Positions 26,235 to 36,406 are shown, numbered from the stretch's first letter. The stretch is DNA of 64,000 nucleotides from Nostoc piscinale CENA21 (GCF_001298445.1 NZ_CP012036.1:2669263-2733262); one strand, 5' to 3'. The notes: a model not told the origin generated them from the sequence alone. Translations and numbers: made by a program.

Positions 26235-26957
26235 ATGTTATCTGCATATCTGTTGGTATCTCACGGAAGCCGTGATCCTCGTCCAGAAATTGCTTTACAG
26301 CAATTGACAGAATTAATCAATCAAAAACAGCAAAGTTACTCATCCAGCAAAAAGCTAGTCGGCTTGGCTTACTTAGAAACACGTCCAGAACCTCTGCACA
26401 TCCAAATCAAGGAATTTGCTCATCATGCTGTTTTGGCTGGATGCGATAGTCTCAAAATCATACCGTTATTTCTGCTACCGGGAGTCCATGTGATGCAAGA
26501 AATCCCTGAAGAAGTAGCGTTAGCACAACAAGCCGTGGGCAAAGATTTTAATTTGGAATTACTACCATATATAGGTAGTAACCCTGGTTTAACCAAGTTG
26601 TTGTCTCAACAAATGGCTGAAATTATCACCCAAGCCTGGGTTTTAATTGCTCATGGTAGCCGCCGTCCGGGTTTTCAACAGCCAGTCGAAACCATAGCAG
26701 CAAATATAGGTGCAGTAGCAGCTTATTGGTCTGTGGCTCCTAGTTTAGAAGCACAAGTAGAGCAGTTGGTAGCGGCTGGTAAAGAAAAAATTGCGATTTT
26801 GCCATATTTTTTATTCGCAGGTGGCATAACCGATGCGATCGCTCAACTCACAGAAACGCTAAAATTAAAATTTCCGGCTGTGACTTTCCAATTAGCTCAA
26901 CCTTTGGGAGCAAGTGCAGAGTTAGCTGATTTGATTTGGGATTTGATGAAGGAATGA
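26235..26957 (+). CDS. sirohydrochlorin chelatase (CbiX/SirB type)
   Basis: The protein has 240 residues made of two related halves. Each opens with a metal-binding His motif: LLVSHGSRDPRPE near residue 8 and LIAHGSRRPG near residue 139, as in long-form CbiX. It inserts Fe2+ (siroheme) or Co2+ (cobalamin) into sirohydrochlorin. Its stop overlaps the start of the methyltransferase gene as ATGA, so the two enzymes of the same branch are translationally coupled. Confidence 0.9.
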   Translation: MLSAYLLVSHGSRDPRPEIALQQLTELINQKQQSYSSSKKLVGLAYLETRPEPLHIQIKEFAHHAVLAGCDSLKIIPLFLLPGVHVMQEIPEEVALAQQAVGKDFNLELLPYIGSNPGLTKLLSQQMAEIITQAWVLIAHGSRRPGFQQPVETIAANIGAVAAYWSVAPSLEAQVEQLVAAGKEKIAILPYFLFAGGITDAIAQLTETLKLKFPAVTFQLAQPLGASAELADLIWDLMKE

Positions 26958-28021
26958 ACTGCACAGAAAAAGAAGAGCAGAAGAATTTGGGAAAAGTTTA
27001 TTTAGTAGGTGCAGGGCCGGGAGACCCCGGACTGATGACTCTCAAAGGCAAAAGTTTATTAGAATGTGCCGATGTAGTTATTTATGATGCGTTGGTGAGT
27101 CTAGCTATTTTAGCCATGATTAATCCCCAAGCCGAAAAAATCAACGCTGGTAAGCGGATGGGGAGACATTCACTATTACAAGATGAAACCACTCAGTTAT
27201 TAATAGATAAAGCCCAAGAACATACTATTGTTGTACGACTCAAAGGCGGCGATCCGTTTATTTTTGGTCGTGGTGGCGAAGAAATGGCAGATTTAGTCAA
27301 AGCCGGAATTCCCGTTGAAGTTGTGCCAGGAATTACATCTGGAATTGCGGCTCCAGCCTATGCTGGCATACCTTTAACTCATAGGCTACATAGTTCTTCA
27401 GTCACATTTGTAACTGGTCATGAGTCTGCTGGTAAGTATAGACCGAAAGTAAATTGGCAAGCGATCGCTCACGGTTCAGAGACAATTGTCATTTATATGG
27501 GCGTTCATAATTTGTCGCACATTATTGAAGAGTTAGCAGCTGCGGGTTTAAGTTTAGAAACACCAATTGCGTTAGTGCGTTGGGGTACAAGACCAGATCA
27601 AGAAGAATTAATTGGTCAGTTAGGCACCATTGTAGAGCAAGTTGAACAAACAAAATTTGATGCGCCGGCGATCGCGGTTATTGGTTATGTGGTAAATCTG
27701 CACGACATACTATCTGGTTGTCGTCCAGAAAATTCATATTTTCATTTAAATACAAACAATCAATCACCTGTTGAATCTGAACCTCAGCAAGAGCAAGTAT
27801 CTTCATATCAATCTGCATGGTTTAAAGAGATGAGATTTTACCTATCGGTGATCATAGGTTTTATCTTGTTGGTCTTCTATAAAGCATTATTTTCCAGGCT
27901 AAGTGTAGTGATTGATATTTTTGTTGTGCTATTAGTTGGTCTACTCATAGCAATTATGGCTGGTTTTCCCGTTAGTCAAGCGTTCAATACCATCGTTAAA
28001 AACATATTACAAAGTATCTAA
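26954..28021 (+). CDS. cobA: uroporphyrinogen-III C-methyltransferase with C-terminal membrane extension
   Basis: 355 residues from ATG 26954, whose ATGA overlaps the preceding stop. SUMT signatures are complete: VYLVGAGPGDPGLMTLKG, VIYDALV, RLKGGDPFIFGRGGEE, VVPGITSG and IPLTHR. It methylates uroporphyrinogen III twice with SAM to give precorrin-2. Usual single-domain enzymes end near residue 250; this one continues about 100 residues through a Gln/Ser linker into two membrane segments (MRFYLSVIIGFILLVFYKAL; VVIDIFVVLLVGLLIAIMAG). The extension is unusual and suggests membrane tethering. Confidence 0.92.
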   Translation: MNCTEKEEQKNLGKVYLVGAGPGDPGLMTLKGKSLLECADVVIYDALVSLAILAMINPQAEKINAGKRMGRHSLLQDETTQLLIDKAQEHTIVVRLKGGDPFIFGRGGEEMADLVKAGIPVEVVPGITSGIAAPAYAGIPLTHRLHSSSVTFVTGHESAGKYRPKVNWQAIAHGSETIVIYMGVHNLSHIIEELAAAGLSLETPIALVRWGTRPDQEELIGQLGTIVEQVEQTKFDAPAIAVIGYVVNLHDILSGCRPENSYFHLNTNNQSPVESEPQQEQVSSYQSAWFKEMRFYLSVIIGFILLVFYKALFSRLSVVIDIFVVLLVGLLIAIMAGFPVSQAFNTIVKNILQSI

Positions 28022-28077
28022 ATCATCAATTACACGCTGGCGACTTGACCAAGGTTGGGGCAGTCTACTACTTCCTC

Positions 28078-28524
28078 TTACCTTGGTAAATAATGAGTTT
28101 TGCGAGTTTTTTGGCGTTGATTCCAAGTAATCTTGAGTTCAACTTGTGTTCGAGTTGATTGGCGAATCATTTTGAGATGTTCCCATTGTTGCTCTGAAAA
28201 TTTTAGTTCAGGGGAACTTTGTAAGACAGAAATAGCTGAAGGTAAACTCTTACCCTGATTCAAATTTGCATCGAACACCTCCCTTTGTTTTGGAGTGAGA
28301 ATACTTTCGATTTGAGAGCGTGTATCCTGACAAATTTGATTTAGTTCAGATTTCTGCTCTGCTGTTGCTTCTGCTTCTTCTGCTATAAGAGCTATCATCG
28401 GACACTGTTGCATTAGTAGATGGGGTTGTGTAACTGAATTAGTTGACAATTGAAAATTCTGTGTCAATTGGCTTAAAGCAGTTGCAGTCATGGCAGTAAT
28501 GACATGAAATTTTGTCAAAGGCAT
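28078..28524 (-). CDS. hypothetical exported protein, Spy/CpxP-like
   Basis: 148 residues from ATG 28524 (MPLTKFHVITAMTAT); a longer frame reaches back to 28587. The weak hydrophobic N-terminus may be a signal. The body is helical and contains LTPKQREVFDANLNQGKSLPSAI, resembling the LTxxQ-type helices of Spy/CpxP-like periplasmic proteins; this is a tentative family call. It is convergent with cobA. Function is unknown. Confidence 0.55.
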   Translation of the reverse strand: MPLTKFHVITAMTATALSQLTQNFQLSTNSVTQPHLLMQQCPMIALIAEEAEATAEQKSELNQICQDTRSQIESILTPKQREVFDANLNQGKSLPSAISVLQSSPELKFSEQQWEHLKMIRQSTRTQVELKITWNQRQKTRKTHYLPR

Positions 28525-29656
28525 TGAATGCTCCCACGTATTTTTACTAAATCGCTTCAATTTTAAAGATGTAGTCACGCTTCCCACATGAATAGAAAGT
28601 CATGAACATATCTATGAATAAAGTCATAACAAGTTGAAGTATCAAGTTAGAAAGTAAATATAATCTCGTTAAAGATTAAAGTAGAAGTTTAAATTTAATC
28701 CAAAGAATATACTCTTAATATCAAGTATATTTTCTAATTTGATTACTTAAGTAAATAAACATCACAACTTACATTAATTTCACATAATGTTTTTAATATT
28801 ACTAAAATAAAAGCGGATAATTAAAGACTGTATACAATGAAATATACTTATTTAATCGACTTTTGCTTTAAAAATTTGAATCTTATGATATTATCAGCAT
28901 TGCGTAAATTTTAATTAATATATTCTGTAAATTCATAATTTTTTTACGTAAGAATACTGTCAGTAATAAGTTATTGAATTTCCATAAATATGTATAAAAA
29001 AACGCATTATACCACCTTGTGTAAATCAATTTTTTATTATTTTTGATAAATCGTCATAACCTTACTCGTTAATAATTTATTTAGAATCCAAAAAAGCTAA
29101 GTTATACTACTTACTAGTTCGATAGAATTAACCTTACTCATAGAGGATGTCTGAAAACTTTTTAATGTTGTAATGAACCTTGACAGATTACTCTAAATTC
29201 CCCTTAAAAAAGGATACTTAGGAGCATTTTGAGTGGTGAGTATAGGTACTGATAACCTCTCAAAAATTCTCTGAAAAGCATATTTTCAAAGCCTTCTTGA
29301 CTATTAGCAACAAGTATTAGATTCTCTCAAATCCTCCCCCGAAAGAAGAGTCAGTTTGTTGGAAATAAATCGCTGTGGTAAGGCAGTCCAGTCTTAGGAT
29401 TTACCCTAGAAAGAACTGCTGAAATCTTCTGCTGATTTAAAGCGGCTTACGTCGTATTTCCCAATTTCTGATCAGACTTTGTATGGCTATTCGTACTCTA
29501 CAGGCATATCTGAGGAGGATAGTTACTGAGGATTAGAAGAATAAAAAATGCTGATACTCACAAGCAACTTTTTTTGAAAAACTCTCTCAGTTTGCTGGCA
29601 ATTAATTGTTCACTTTGGTCAGAATCAACACACCTACTTGTACAGAGAAAATCATC
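28525..29656. other. 1.1-kb AT-rich noncoding region
   Basis: No gene is supported over more than 1 kb. The first part (28600-29100) is extremely AT-rich; the second part (29150-29650) is more mixed, with no long frame, tRNA or clear repeat. It may be remnant DNA or an unrecognised RNA locus, and it probably holds the promoter of the next gene. Confidence 0.4.
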
Positions 29657-30607
29657 ATGAATACACCCTTGATTAAACTGGAAGAATTGCAACAAGGTAA
29701 AGTTCTTGTTGATGAATTGGGGTTGCTAACCGAAATGCCTGATGAGATAATTCAACTCTCTCAGAGAGTTAAACAAATCATGGGTGCTTCTAAGGTAGTC
29801 CAAGGTATGTGTGCAGGTGATTATTTTTCTCTAGTGTCATATTCAGCAATTTACTGGGGAATAGTCAAAACATTTCCTCGCACCGTTATCAGAAACGTCA
29901 AAAAGTTCTTGAACCGCTTCTCTGAACAAAATTCCAGCCGTAATTTGCTTTTAGTCTTCAACTACACAGGTAAAGAACGCGAAAAAATTCTAGCTTCCCT
30001 ACAACATGGTATTTCTGGTATTGCCAAAGACTATGGTTTTGAAGAAGGTAGTCATTTAGATTATTGGAAGAAGTTAATGACGGCTGTGGGAATAATGGCT
30101 GATTCCCATACAGGTAAACTTTCACCTGAAGGTGCTAAACTCCTAGCCCAGCTTGAGAAAGCAGAACCAATTATGGCAATGGATACTTTGATTAATAAAG
30201 AAACCGATATGCGAAACGCCTTAATTGGAATGTTAGCTGTTGAATTTATCGCTGTAGGTATTTCAGAATGTGTTATCGACTCGCCAGAGTCTCAAATACT
30301 GTTTGCACCCAATGGAAGAGGAATCACCAGAGAGTGGTTTGATGTTCATTATCATTCTGGAGACCATCATCTATTAGAGAATGGCGAATATGATTTGACT
30401 CCAGATTTTGACCAGCTAAAATTACCCCATGATACTATCAACTACAATATGTTAAAAATGGCGCATACTGCTGATTATGCAGATGAGTCATTGCAGGATA
30501 TTTTAGAAGCAAAAGTGTTACACGTAGCTGAGGCTTTTGCTGCTGCGGGTAATTACACTTGGAAATTTGACGAATCAATTAATTTGAATTTGGCTATGAA
30601 AGCTTAA
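29657..30607 (+). CDS. unrecognised helical protein
   Basis: 316 residues from ATG 29657 (MNTPLIKLEELQQGK); upstream in-frame codons to 29606 lack support. I do not recognise the family. Composition is helical, with a long hydrophobic helix EFIAVGISECVI, a His/Asp-rich patch WFDVHYHSGDHHLLENGE near residue 240 and a later KMAHTADYADESLQDILEAK. Spacing of His, Asp and Glu faintly recalls heme-oxygenase-like di-iron proteins, without an exact motif match. No signal peptide is seen. The gene is isolated, flanked by more than 1 kb of noncoding DNA upstream. Confidence 0.6.
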   Translation: MNTPLIKLEELQQGKVLVDELGLLTEMPDEIIQLSQRVKQIMGASKVVQGMCAGDYFSLVSYSAIYWGIVKTFPRTVIRNVKKFLNRFSEQNSSRNLLLVFNYTGKEREKILASLQHGISGIAKDYGFEEGSHLDYWKKLMTAVGIMADSHTGKLSPEGAKLLAQLEKAEPIMAMDTLINKETDMRNALIGMLAVEFIAVGISECVIDSPESQILFAPNGRGITREWFDVHYHSGDHHLLENGEYDLTPDFDQLKLPHDTINYNMLKMAHTADYADESLQDILEAKVLHVAEAFAAAGNYTWKFDESINLNLAMKA

Positions 30608-30806
30608 AAATTTCAAGCTAAAGTCTAGTGCATATAGCACTCCTATTTGATATGTGAACAACAGCGACAAGGGAGAGAAATGTTTGTAAATCATTTAGGA
30701 TTGCTATATCAGTCTGATATTCTCAATCAGGACTTAGGCACAGATTGTCTGTGGAGATTGAGTGTAAGGGTTTGGAATAAGTACACCCCTACACCCTTAG
30801 TTCTAA

Positions 30807-31178
30807 TTAGTTAATCTCAACCAGTTGAATTGCATTCAGCAATTCTTCGGCGGTATAAGGCTTGCTTAAATAAGCATCCGCACCCTGTTTTCTACCCCAC
30901 ACAAGATGACTAGTCTGATTTGTGGTACTACAAATTAAGATAGGTGCTTTCGCCTGACTGGGATGACTTTTAAGGAAGCGACACAATTCAAAACCATTCA
31001 TCCCTGGCATAAATACATTAGTAATAATTACATCTGGCTTTTCTTCTAAAGCCATTTCTAAAGCTTCTTTTGCAGTTTTGGCTTTAATAATTTTATAACC
31101 TTTATCTTCCAGCACATTTGCTAGTTCACTGAAAGCATCTTCTAATATCAGAATTGTCCCTACCCATGTAATACTCAA
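30807..31178 (-). CDS. single-domain response-regulator receiver, phosphoacceptor Asp replaced by Asn
   Basis: The protein has 123 residues, one receiver domain with no output domain. The acidic pair is present (ILILEDAF), as are the switch Thr/Ser region (ILICSTT) and Lys (YLSKPYTAEE). At the phosphoacceptor position the sequence reads PDVIITNVFMPG, so Asn stands where Asp is normal. It lies 54 bp downstream of the PatA-like gene on the same strand. Phosphorylation is therefore doubtful; a pseudo-receiver or binding role is inferred. Confidence 0.88.
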   Translation of the reverse strand: MSITWVGTILILEDAFSELANVLEDKGYKIIKAKTAKEALEMALEEKPDVIITNVFMPGMNGFELCRFLKSHPSQAKAPILICSTTNQTSHLVWGRKQGADAYLSKPYTAEELLNAIQLVEIN

Positions 31179-31232
31179 TTCTGAATCTCCATAAAAGCGA
31201 TTTAGTTGATTTATTCTAACTAAATCTAAAAA

Positions 31233-32354
31233 TTAGACAATATGCTTAAAGATAATTTTCATTAAATCTCCTTGGTTAAAAGGTTTAGTCAAATAGCCGG
31301 AAGCTCTGGCTATTTTAGCTTTTGCTCTGTCGATAAGACTGACTTTTTCAGTCAGCATAATTATGGGTGTATTTTTAAAATATGCGTGTTTTCGTAATAA
31401 AGTGCATAACTCATAGCCATCTAAGTCAGGCATATCGACATTTAATAAAATAATGTCTGGTTTAGTCCGCAGAATTTCCATTAAAGCTTTTAAAGAATCT
31501 GTAACTCCAATCACAGAAAATATTTGCTCATCTAAAGCATTCTTAACGACATTTAATAAAGCAGGACTATTATCAATACAAAAGATTGTGTAGACTTTCT
31601 TCTCTGGTGATGGTGAAGAATGAGTTTGATAGTTATGATGGCTAGGGCTATTAGCCTGTGATGGATAGCGGTTGATTTTGGGTAATTGTGGTTCCGGTTT
31701 GGGTTGTGTCCGAGTTGGGGTGGTAAATGGCGATGGCTGCGCTACAGTTGTTGATGAACGGAACCCTTGATGATTGAACCCAACAGAGCTACTTTCTGTA
31801 TATGGTGAAGTATCTTGATAAACTCCATCTTTTCCCCGCTTTTGACAGCGTTCGACTAACAAGCGGAGATTAAGATGGCAGAATTTAGGCATATCATCCA
31901 AAAAGCTTTCGGGGATGAATTCATAACTACCTTCTTCTAAGTTCAAGAATGAGTCGAGAACTTCTAACGCTAATTGTTCAATGAGTACGGCTGCTTCTGT
32001 TGGGCTAATATACTTTTGATTAACTAACCAACAAATTGCCAAATAATCTGGGTTAGGTATGGCTTGACTACCAGCGCCATTTTCAAATATTGCCCTGAGT
32101 TGAGCGTCAATACCATAAGGTAAAGTCGAAATTTGCTCACTCAAATGTTGTAAATTCCGGTAAAGCGGTTCAAACATCTTTTCGGAATAGCAGGCATAAA
32201 TTAGCTTACCTTCATCTATATATATTGACCAAGCACCAGATGTACTAAATACTTGTAAACAACCAGTGACAGATTTATTGGTGATTTTTTTTAATAAAGA
32301 TAGGGGCTGGATTTTTTGAAAGAATCTATATCTACTAATAGGTAGGGTTTTCAT
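31233..32354 (-). CDS. patA: PatA-like protein: N-terminal PATAN domain plus receiver domain
   Basis: 373 residues from ATG 32354 (MKTLPISRYRFFQKIQ). The N-terminal half is a PATAN/DUF4388-type domain (SVTGCLQVFSTSGAWSIYIDEGKLIYA). A Pro/Ser/Gln-rich linker leads to a receiver domain near residue 255 (FCIDNSPALLNVVKNAL; MLTEKVSLIDRAKA; GYLTKPFNQGDL). The phosphoacceptor site reads PDIILLNVDMPDLDG, Asn instead of Asp. PatA controls heterocyst spacing along the filament in Anabaena; from memory its gene lies just upstream of pec there, as here. Related PATAN-receiver proteins occur in phototaxis systems, so the name rests on synteny and length. Confidence 0.78.
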   Translation of the reverse strand: MKTLPISRYRFFQKIQPLSLLKKITNKSVTGCLQVFSTSGAWSIYIDEGKLIYACYSEKMFEPLYRNLQHLSEQISTLPYGIDAQLRAIFENGAGSQAIPNPDYLAICWLVNQKYISPTEAAVLIEQLALEVLDSFLNLEEGSYEFIPESFLDDMPKFCHLNLRLLVERCQKRGKDGVYQDTSPYTESSSVGFNHQGFRSSTTVAQPSPFTTPTRTQPKPEPQLPKINRYPSQANSPSHHNYQTHSSPSPEKKVYTIFCIDNSPALLNVVKNALDEQIFSVIGVTDSLKALMEILRTKPDIILLNVDMPDLDGYELCTLLRKHAYFKNTPIIMLTEKVSLIDRAKAKIARASGYLTKPFNQGDLMKIIFKHIV

Positions 32355-33376
32355 AGGAATATCTTTAGATATAAGTACATATTGGCAAGTCAAATTAGTG
32401 AATTACCTAGTCGGTATCCACAAGTAAATATTTTCGAGATTCTATTGAGCTAAATATAGCGGTCACATTTAAGTTAGTACAGAGATTCTTTACCCCTAAC
32501 TCTAAAGTAGTCAATCTCTGATAAGATGTTGCTAACCTAACTACACTTAACTAGGAAATACCAAACTAAGCGATCGCTCAACAAAAAAGTAGTTGGATTT
32601 GTTCACAGTAAACATTATCCAAAAAACAATTTTGCTTTCTTCGCTTGCAATAATCTGGCTAGTTTAACAGTACATCATATTTTGCATTTAGAAGTATTGG
32701 CTCCAACCCATCAGTAACAAAATGAACTTCTATATACTGATATTTTCGCTAAAAATGCGAATTTAAGTATATACTGACTCATCTAATTTTTTATAGTTCT
32801 AGTATATTTTAAAACTCCATAGTAGAATTTTCTCGGTAATAAGTTGAAAATTGATTCTGAACAAGACTTACAGCAGTTAATGGAAGCATCAGCACTAAAA
32901 ACAGGCTTTGCTGTTATTAGTCAAAAAATATTTATCCGGAAATATTTTTGTGTTTTGTCAATCCAATCTGATGTAAAAGTCAAAAATGTACTTGATAGAA
33001 GCTAGTTATCTAAATTCAGCTAAATGGTAGATGGCAACATCATAGATTTTTCTGTATTCAGATAAAAACTAGTTAGTTTTATGATAAACAACCTCTGAAG
33101 ATAGGAATATAATTATTATTTAAAGATTTTAATTGTCGGAAATATAGCAATAGATCCGGAGAATTTAAAGAAGTACAGTAATTAATCATCTTGAATAGGA
33201 GTAGAAAAAAAGTAAGAATTCAGTGTTTAAAAGTCAAGATTTATTTGCTGTTTATTTGGCAATGCTTGGTGAGTTATTCAAATCTAATGAATTCTGACTT
33301 ATGGATTCTGAATTCTAACTATTGAATGATTAAGCTAGAATTAACTATGCCACTTGTGTAATTTGGACTTACGCTC
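32355..33376. other. 1-kb noncoding region between divergent genes
   Basis: This AT-rich region separates patA from the divergent Uma2 gene. Two TCCGGA hexamers (32935 and 33155) occur but are not enough to call a promoter. No gene is supported. Confidence 0.4.
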
Positions 33377-34094
33377 ATGGTGACTCAATTATCTTCTTCT
33401 ACAAAAAAAAGACATCATCTACCCGGAAACTGATGGACAGCCGATGGCGGAAAATACGAAACAATATCGCTTGATTGTAACGATTCAAGGCGGATTAGAT
33501 ACTTTATTTCAAAATGAGCCAAATGTATTTGTAGCGGGTGATTTGTTTTGGTACCCTGTTGAGGGTAATAACCTAAATCGAAGAGCGCCTGATGTGATGG
33601 TGGTGTTTGGTAGACCAAAAGGCGATCGCGGTTCCTATTTACAATGGCAAGAAGGTAACATTCCGCCACAGGTGGTATTTGAAATTCTTTCCCCTAGCAA
33701 CACTGCTAAAGAAATGATTGCCAAATATAAATTCTATGATCGCTATGGGGTGGAAGAATACTATATATATGACCCAGAGACAACAGAGTTGAGTGGTTGG
33801 TTGCGTTCAGAAAATGAATTAGCCGAAATTCCGCAAATGATCAACTGGATAAGTCCGCGTTTGGGTATTCGCTTTGAGTTATCAGATGGTGAACTTCAAA
33901 TTTATCGTCCCGATGGACAGAAGTTTCTCACCTATTTAGAATTAGCACAACAGCGCGAACAAGCACAAATAATAGCCGAGCAAGAACGTCAACGAGCTGA
34001 ACGAGAACGCCAACGCGCCGAACAAGCCGAAACTCAACTAGAAGCACTCCGCGCTTTACTCCACGATAGGGGAATTAACCCTGATGAAGTGTGA
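33377..34094 (+). CDS. Uma2-family (DUF820) nuclease-fold protein (frame broken once)
   Basis: ATG 33377 gives MVTQLSSSTKK; an 8-A run (33413-33420) breaks the frame, and with 7 A the protein continues DIIYPETDGQPMAENTKQYR for 238 residues. The core RAPDVMVVFG, PPQVVFEILSPSN and YDRYGVEEYYIYDP is the Uma2 pattern (PD-(D/E)XK fold, D and ExL-type acidic residues). The C-terminus is a coiled coil rich in ER/QR repeats. Uma2 proteins are numerous in cyanobacteria; their role is unclear. The break is probably a sequence error. Confidence 0.85.
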
Positions 34095-34165
34095 ACTCTG
34101 AAATTTACATATTTAGCTTTTAACTGGAATACTTGAAAGTCTTTACTCCTCACTTCCTATCCTCA

Positions 34166-35105
34166 ATGCAGACTGATATTAATTTAGAAGTTTTAGAAAA
34201 TAGCGCACGTTTAGACCGTTATCTTGCACAAGAGTTATCGGATGTTTCTCGTTCTCGCATTCAGCAGTTAATTGACCAGGGAAATGTTCAAGTTAACGGT
34301 CAAGTCTGCACGTCTAAAAAGGAGAATGTGAAAGTAGGCGATCGCATTACTCTACAAATACCAGAAGCACAACCCCTAGAGCTACAAGCAGAAGATATTC
34401 CCCTAGATATCCTTTACGAAGACGAACAGTTACTCATCCTCAACAAACCTGCTGGGTTAGTTGTCCATCCTGCACCGGGACATTATGATGGCACATTGGT
34501 AAATGCTTTGTTGGCACATTGTCCTAACCTTCCCGGTATTGGCGGAGTTCAGCGTCCGGGAATTGTGCATCGATTGGATAAGGATACCACTGGTGCGATC
34601 GCGATCGCCAAAACTGACATTGCTTATCAACACTTACAAGCACAACTGCAAGCCAAAACCGCGCGGCGAGAATATTTAGGTGTAGTTTACGGTGCGCCAA
34701 AAACTGAAAGTGGGACGATAGATTTTCCTATCGGTCGCCATCCCCAAGACCGAAAAAAAAATGGCTGTCGTTCCGGTAGAAGACGGTGGACGCACAGCAG
34801 TTACACACTGGCACATATTAGAGCGTTTAGGTAATTACACATTAATTAATTTCCAGTTAGAAACAGGTCGTACTCATCAAATTCGGGTTCATAGCGCCAA
34901 AATCGGTCATCCCATTGTGGGTGATCCTGTTTATAGTTCTGGTCGTTCGGTAGGCGTAAATCTTCCTGGTCAAGCATTACACGCTTGGCGACTCAAGTTG
35001 CAGCACCCAATTTCAGAAGATTTGATTGAAGTAACAGCACCCATACCCCAAACGTTTACAACTTTGTTAGAAGTCCTGCGTCGCAGAATCGCAGTCTCTT
35101 CTTAA
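34166..35105 (+). CDS. RluA-family pseudouridine synthase, RluD-like (frame broken once)
   Basis: Starts at ATG 34166 (MQTDINLEVLENSARLD) with an S4 RNA-binding domain (SRSRIQQLIDQGNVQVNG), then the catalytic domain with GIVHRLDKDTTG, whose Asp is the nucleophile, and LETGRTHQIRVH. A 9-A run (34753-34761) breaks the frame; with 8 A the protein is 312 residues, normal for RluD. It isomerises uridines in 23S rRNA; the exact positions cannot be told. It follows the Uma2 gene by 71 bp. Confidence 0.9.
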
Positions 35106-35886
35106 AAAAAAGAGAATATAAATAATTTTCAGATTCTGCTTTACTTTGGTTTACAAAAGCTTACACAGAGATTCTGGGCAAAAATGTGATTTACAAGCTG
35201 TAGTAATAGATGAAATGCTTATAAACAGAAAGTTATAAGCAAATTAAGAATATATTTCAGACTTTACATCTCCTTGATTTTTATCTGGTGCAGAAAAATG
35301 AGAAATTGTGATTTAAATCACAATTTCTCTCTAACAAAGTGTTCACAGCTTACTAACACCTGTTAGAAGCCAAAGATGCAAAGTTAACAATCAAGAACCC
35401 TGAATTTTCAACTTTTGGTTCTGATTGAACAGTAGCTTGATTCCTGCTGTGCTAATCATTTCCTCAAGCCACACTGTCAGAAATTCTTGATATATAAGTT
35501 GTATTTGTTACTAAGCGCAAAAAAGTCTAGAGAATATATTAAGTAAGTTGTCTAAAAATGTTGGAATGTAAAGCAAAAATTTTCTGATAATGGGTCAAAG
35601 CTTTGTAGAGCGACAGTTTAGCGAAAAAGCTGTATGGGGAAACACTATTTTATAAAACTTAAGAATAAACTAACTCAACCAATATATAAAATACGAACAA
35701 GGTTTTAAAAGCAATTAAAAAACAAGCAAAGTTAGCTGTTTTAAAGAATAGTTAATTGCGGCAAAAAGTTATTATTTCAAATAGTTAATTTGAAATGGTA
35801 ACTTTGGGTTGCAATAAATTTTGCTCTATAGATTAATTGCTATGAACCACATAAATATCTGCAATGAATGGTCGGAGGAATAGAAA
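35106..35886. other. leader region of the pec operon
   Basis: About 780 bp between the RluD-like gene and pecB. It contains the 30-bp palindrome at 35300-35329 and should hold the pec promoter and a long leader. No gene is visible. Confidence 0.5.
35300..35329. promoter_or_regulatory. 30-bp perfect palindrome
   Basis: GAGAAATTGTGATTT is followed directly by its exact reverse complement with no spacer, 195 bp after the RluD-like gene and about 560 bp before pecB. No T-run follows on the plus strand. It could be a terminator stem, a dimeric operator or a cruciform site. Confidence 0.55.
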
Positions 35887-36406
35887 ATGCTCGACGCTTT
35901 TTCCAAAGTAGTTGAACAAGCCGATAAAAAAGGTTCATATTTAAGTGGCGACGAAATCAACGCATTATCAGCGATGGTTGCTGATAGCAATAAGCGGTTA
36001 GATATCGTTAACAGACTCACTAGTAATGCTTCTTCAATTGTGGCTAATGCTTATCGGTCTTTAGTGGCTGAACGTCCACAAATTTTTTAATGCTGGTGGT
36101 GCTTGTTTCCACAATCGCAACCAAGCTGCATGTATTCGTGACTTAGGATTTATTCTGCGTTACGTTACTTATTCTGTATTAGCTGGTGATGCTAGTGCGA
36201 TGGATGATCGCTGCTTAAATGGTCTGCGTGAAACCTATCAAGCACTAGGTACTCCTGGCGATGCTGTAGCTTCTGGAATTCAAAAAATGAAAGATGCTGC
36301 TATTGCAATTGCCAATGACTCCAAGGGGATTACAAAAGGTGATTGTAGCCAATTAATTGCTGAATTAGGCAGCTATTTTGATCGCGCTGCTGGTGCTGTC
36401 GTTTAA
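35887..36406 (+). CDS. pecB: phycoerythrocyanin beta subunit (frame broken once)
   Basis: The N-terminal part (MLDAFSKVVEQADKKGSYL) ends at a 6-T run (36083-36088). With 5 T it continues [21 protein letters not shown] to a 172-residue protein, the family length. Chromophore cysteines are Cys82 (AACIRD) and Cys153 (KGDCSQ). Beta-phycoerythrocyanin carries two phycocyanobilins and pairs with PecA at the outer ends of phycobilisome rods. It heads the pecBACEF operon. The frame break is most likely a sequencing error; if real, this strain would lack functional phycoerythrocyanin. Confidence 0.92.

Noticed and set aside
29150..29650. Insertion-sequence remnant in the long gap
   Set aside because: No terminal inverted repeats or transposase fragment could be seen.
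32935..33160. TCCGGA hexamers as DIF-type heterocyst promoter elements near patA and cpcB
   Set aside because: A six-base palindrome occurs by chance several times in 64 kb, and no spaced -10 element supports them.
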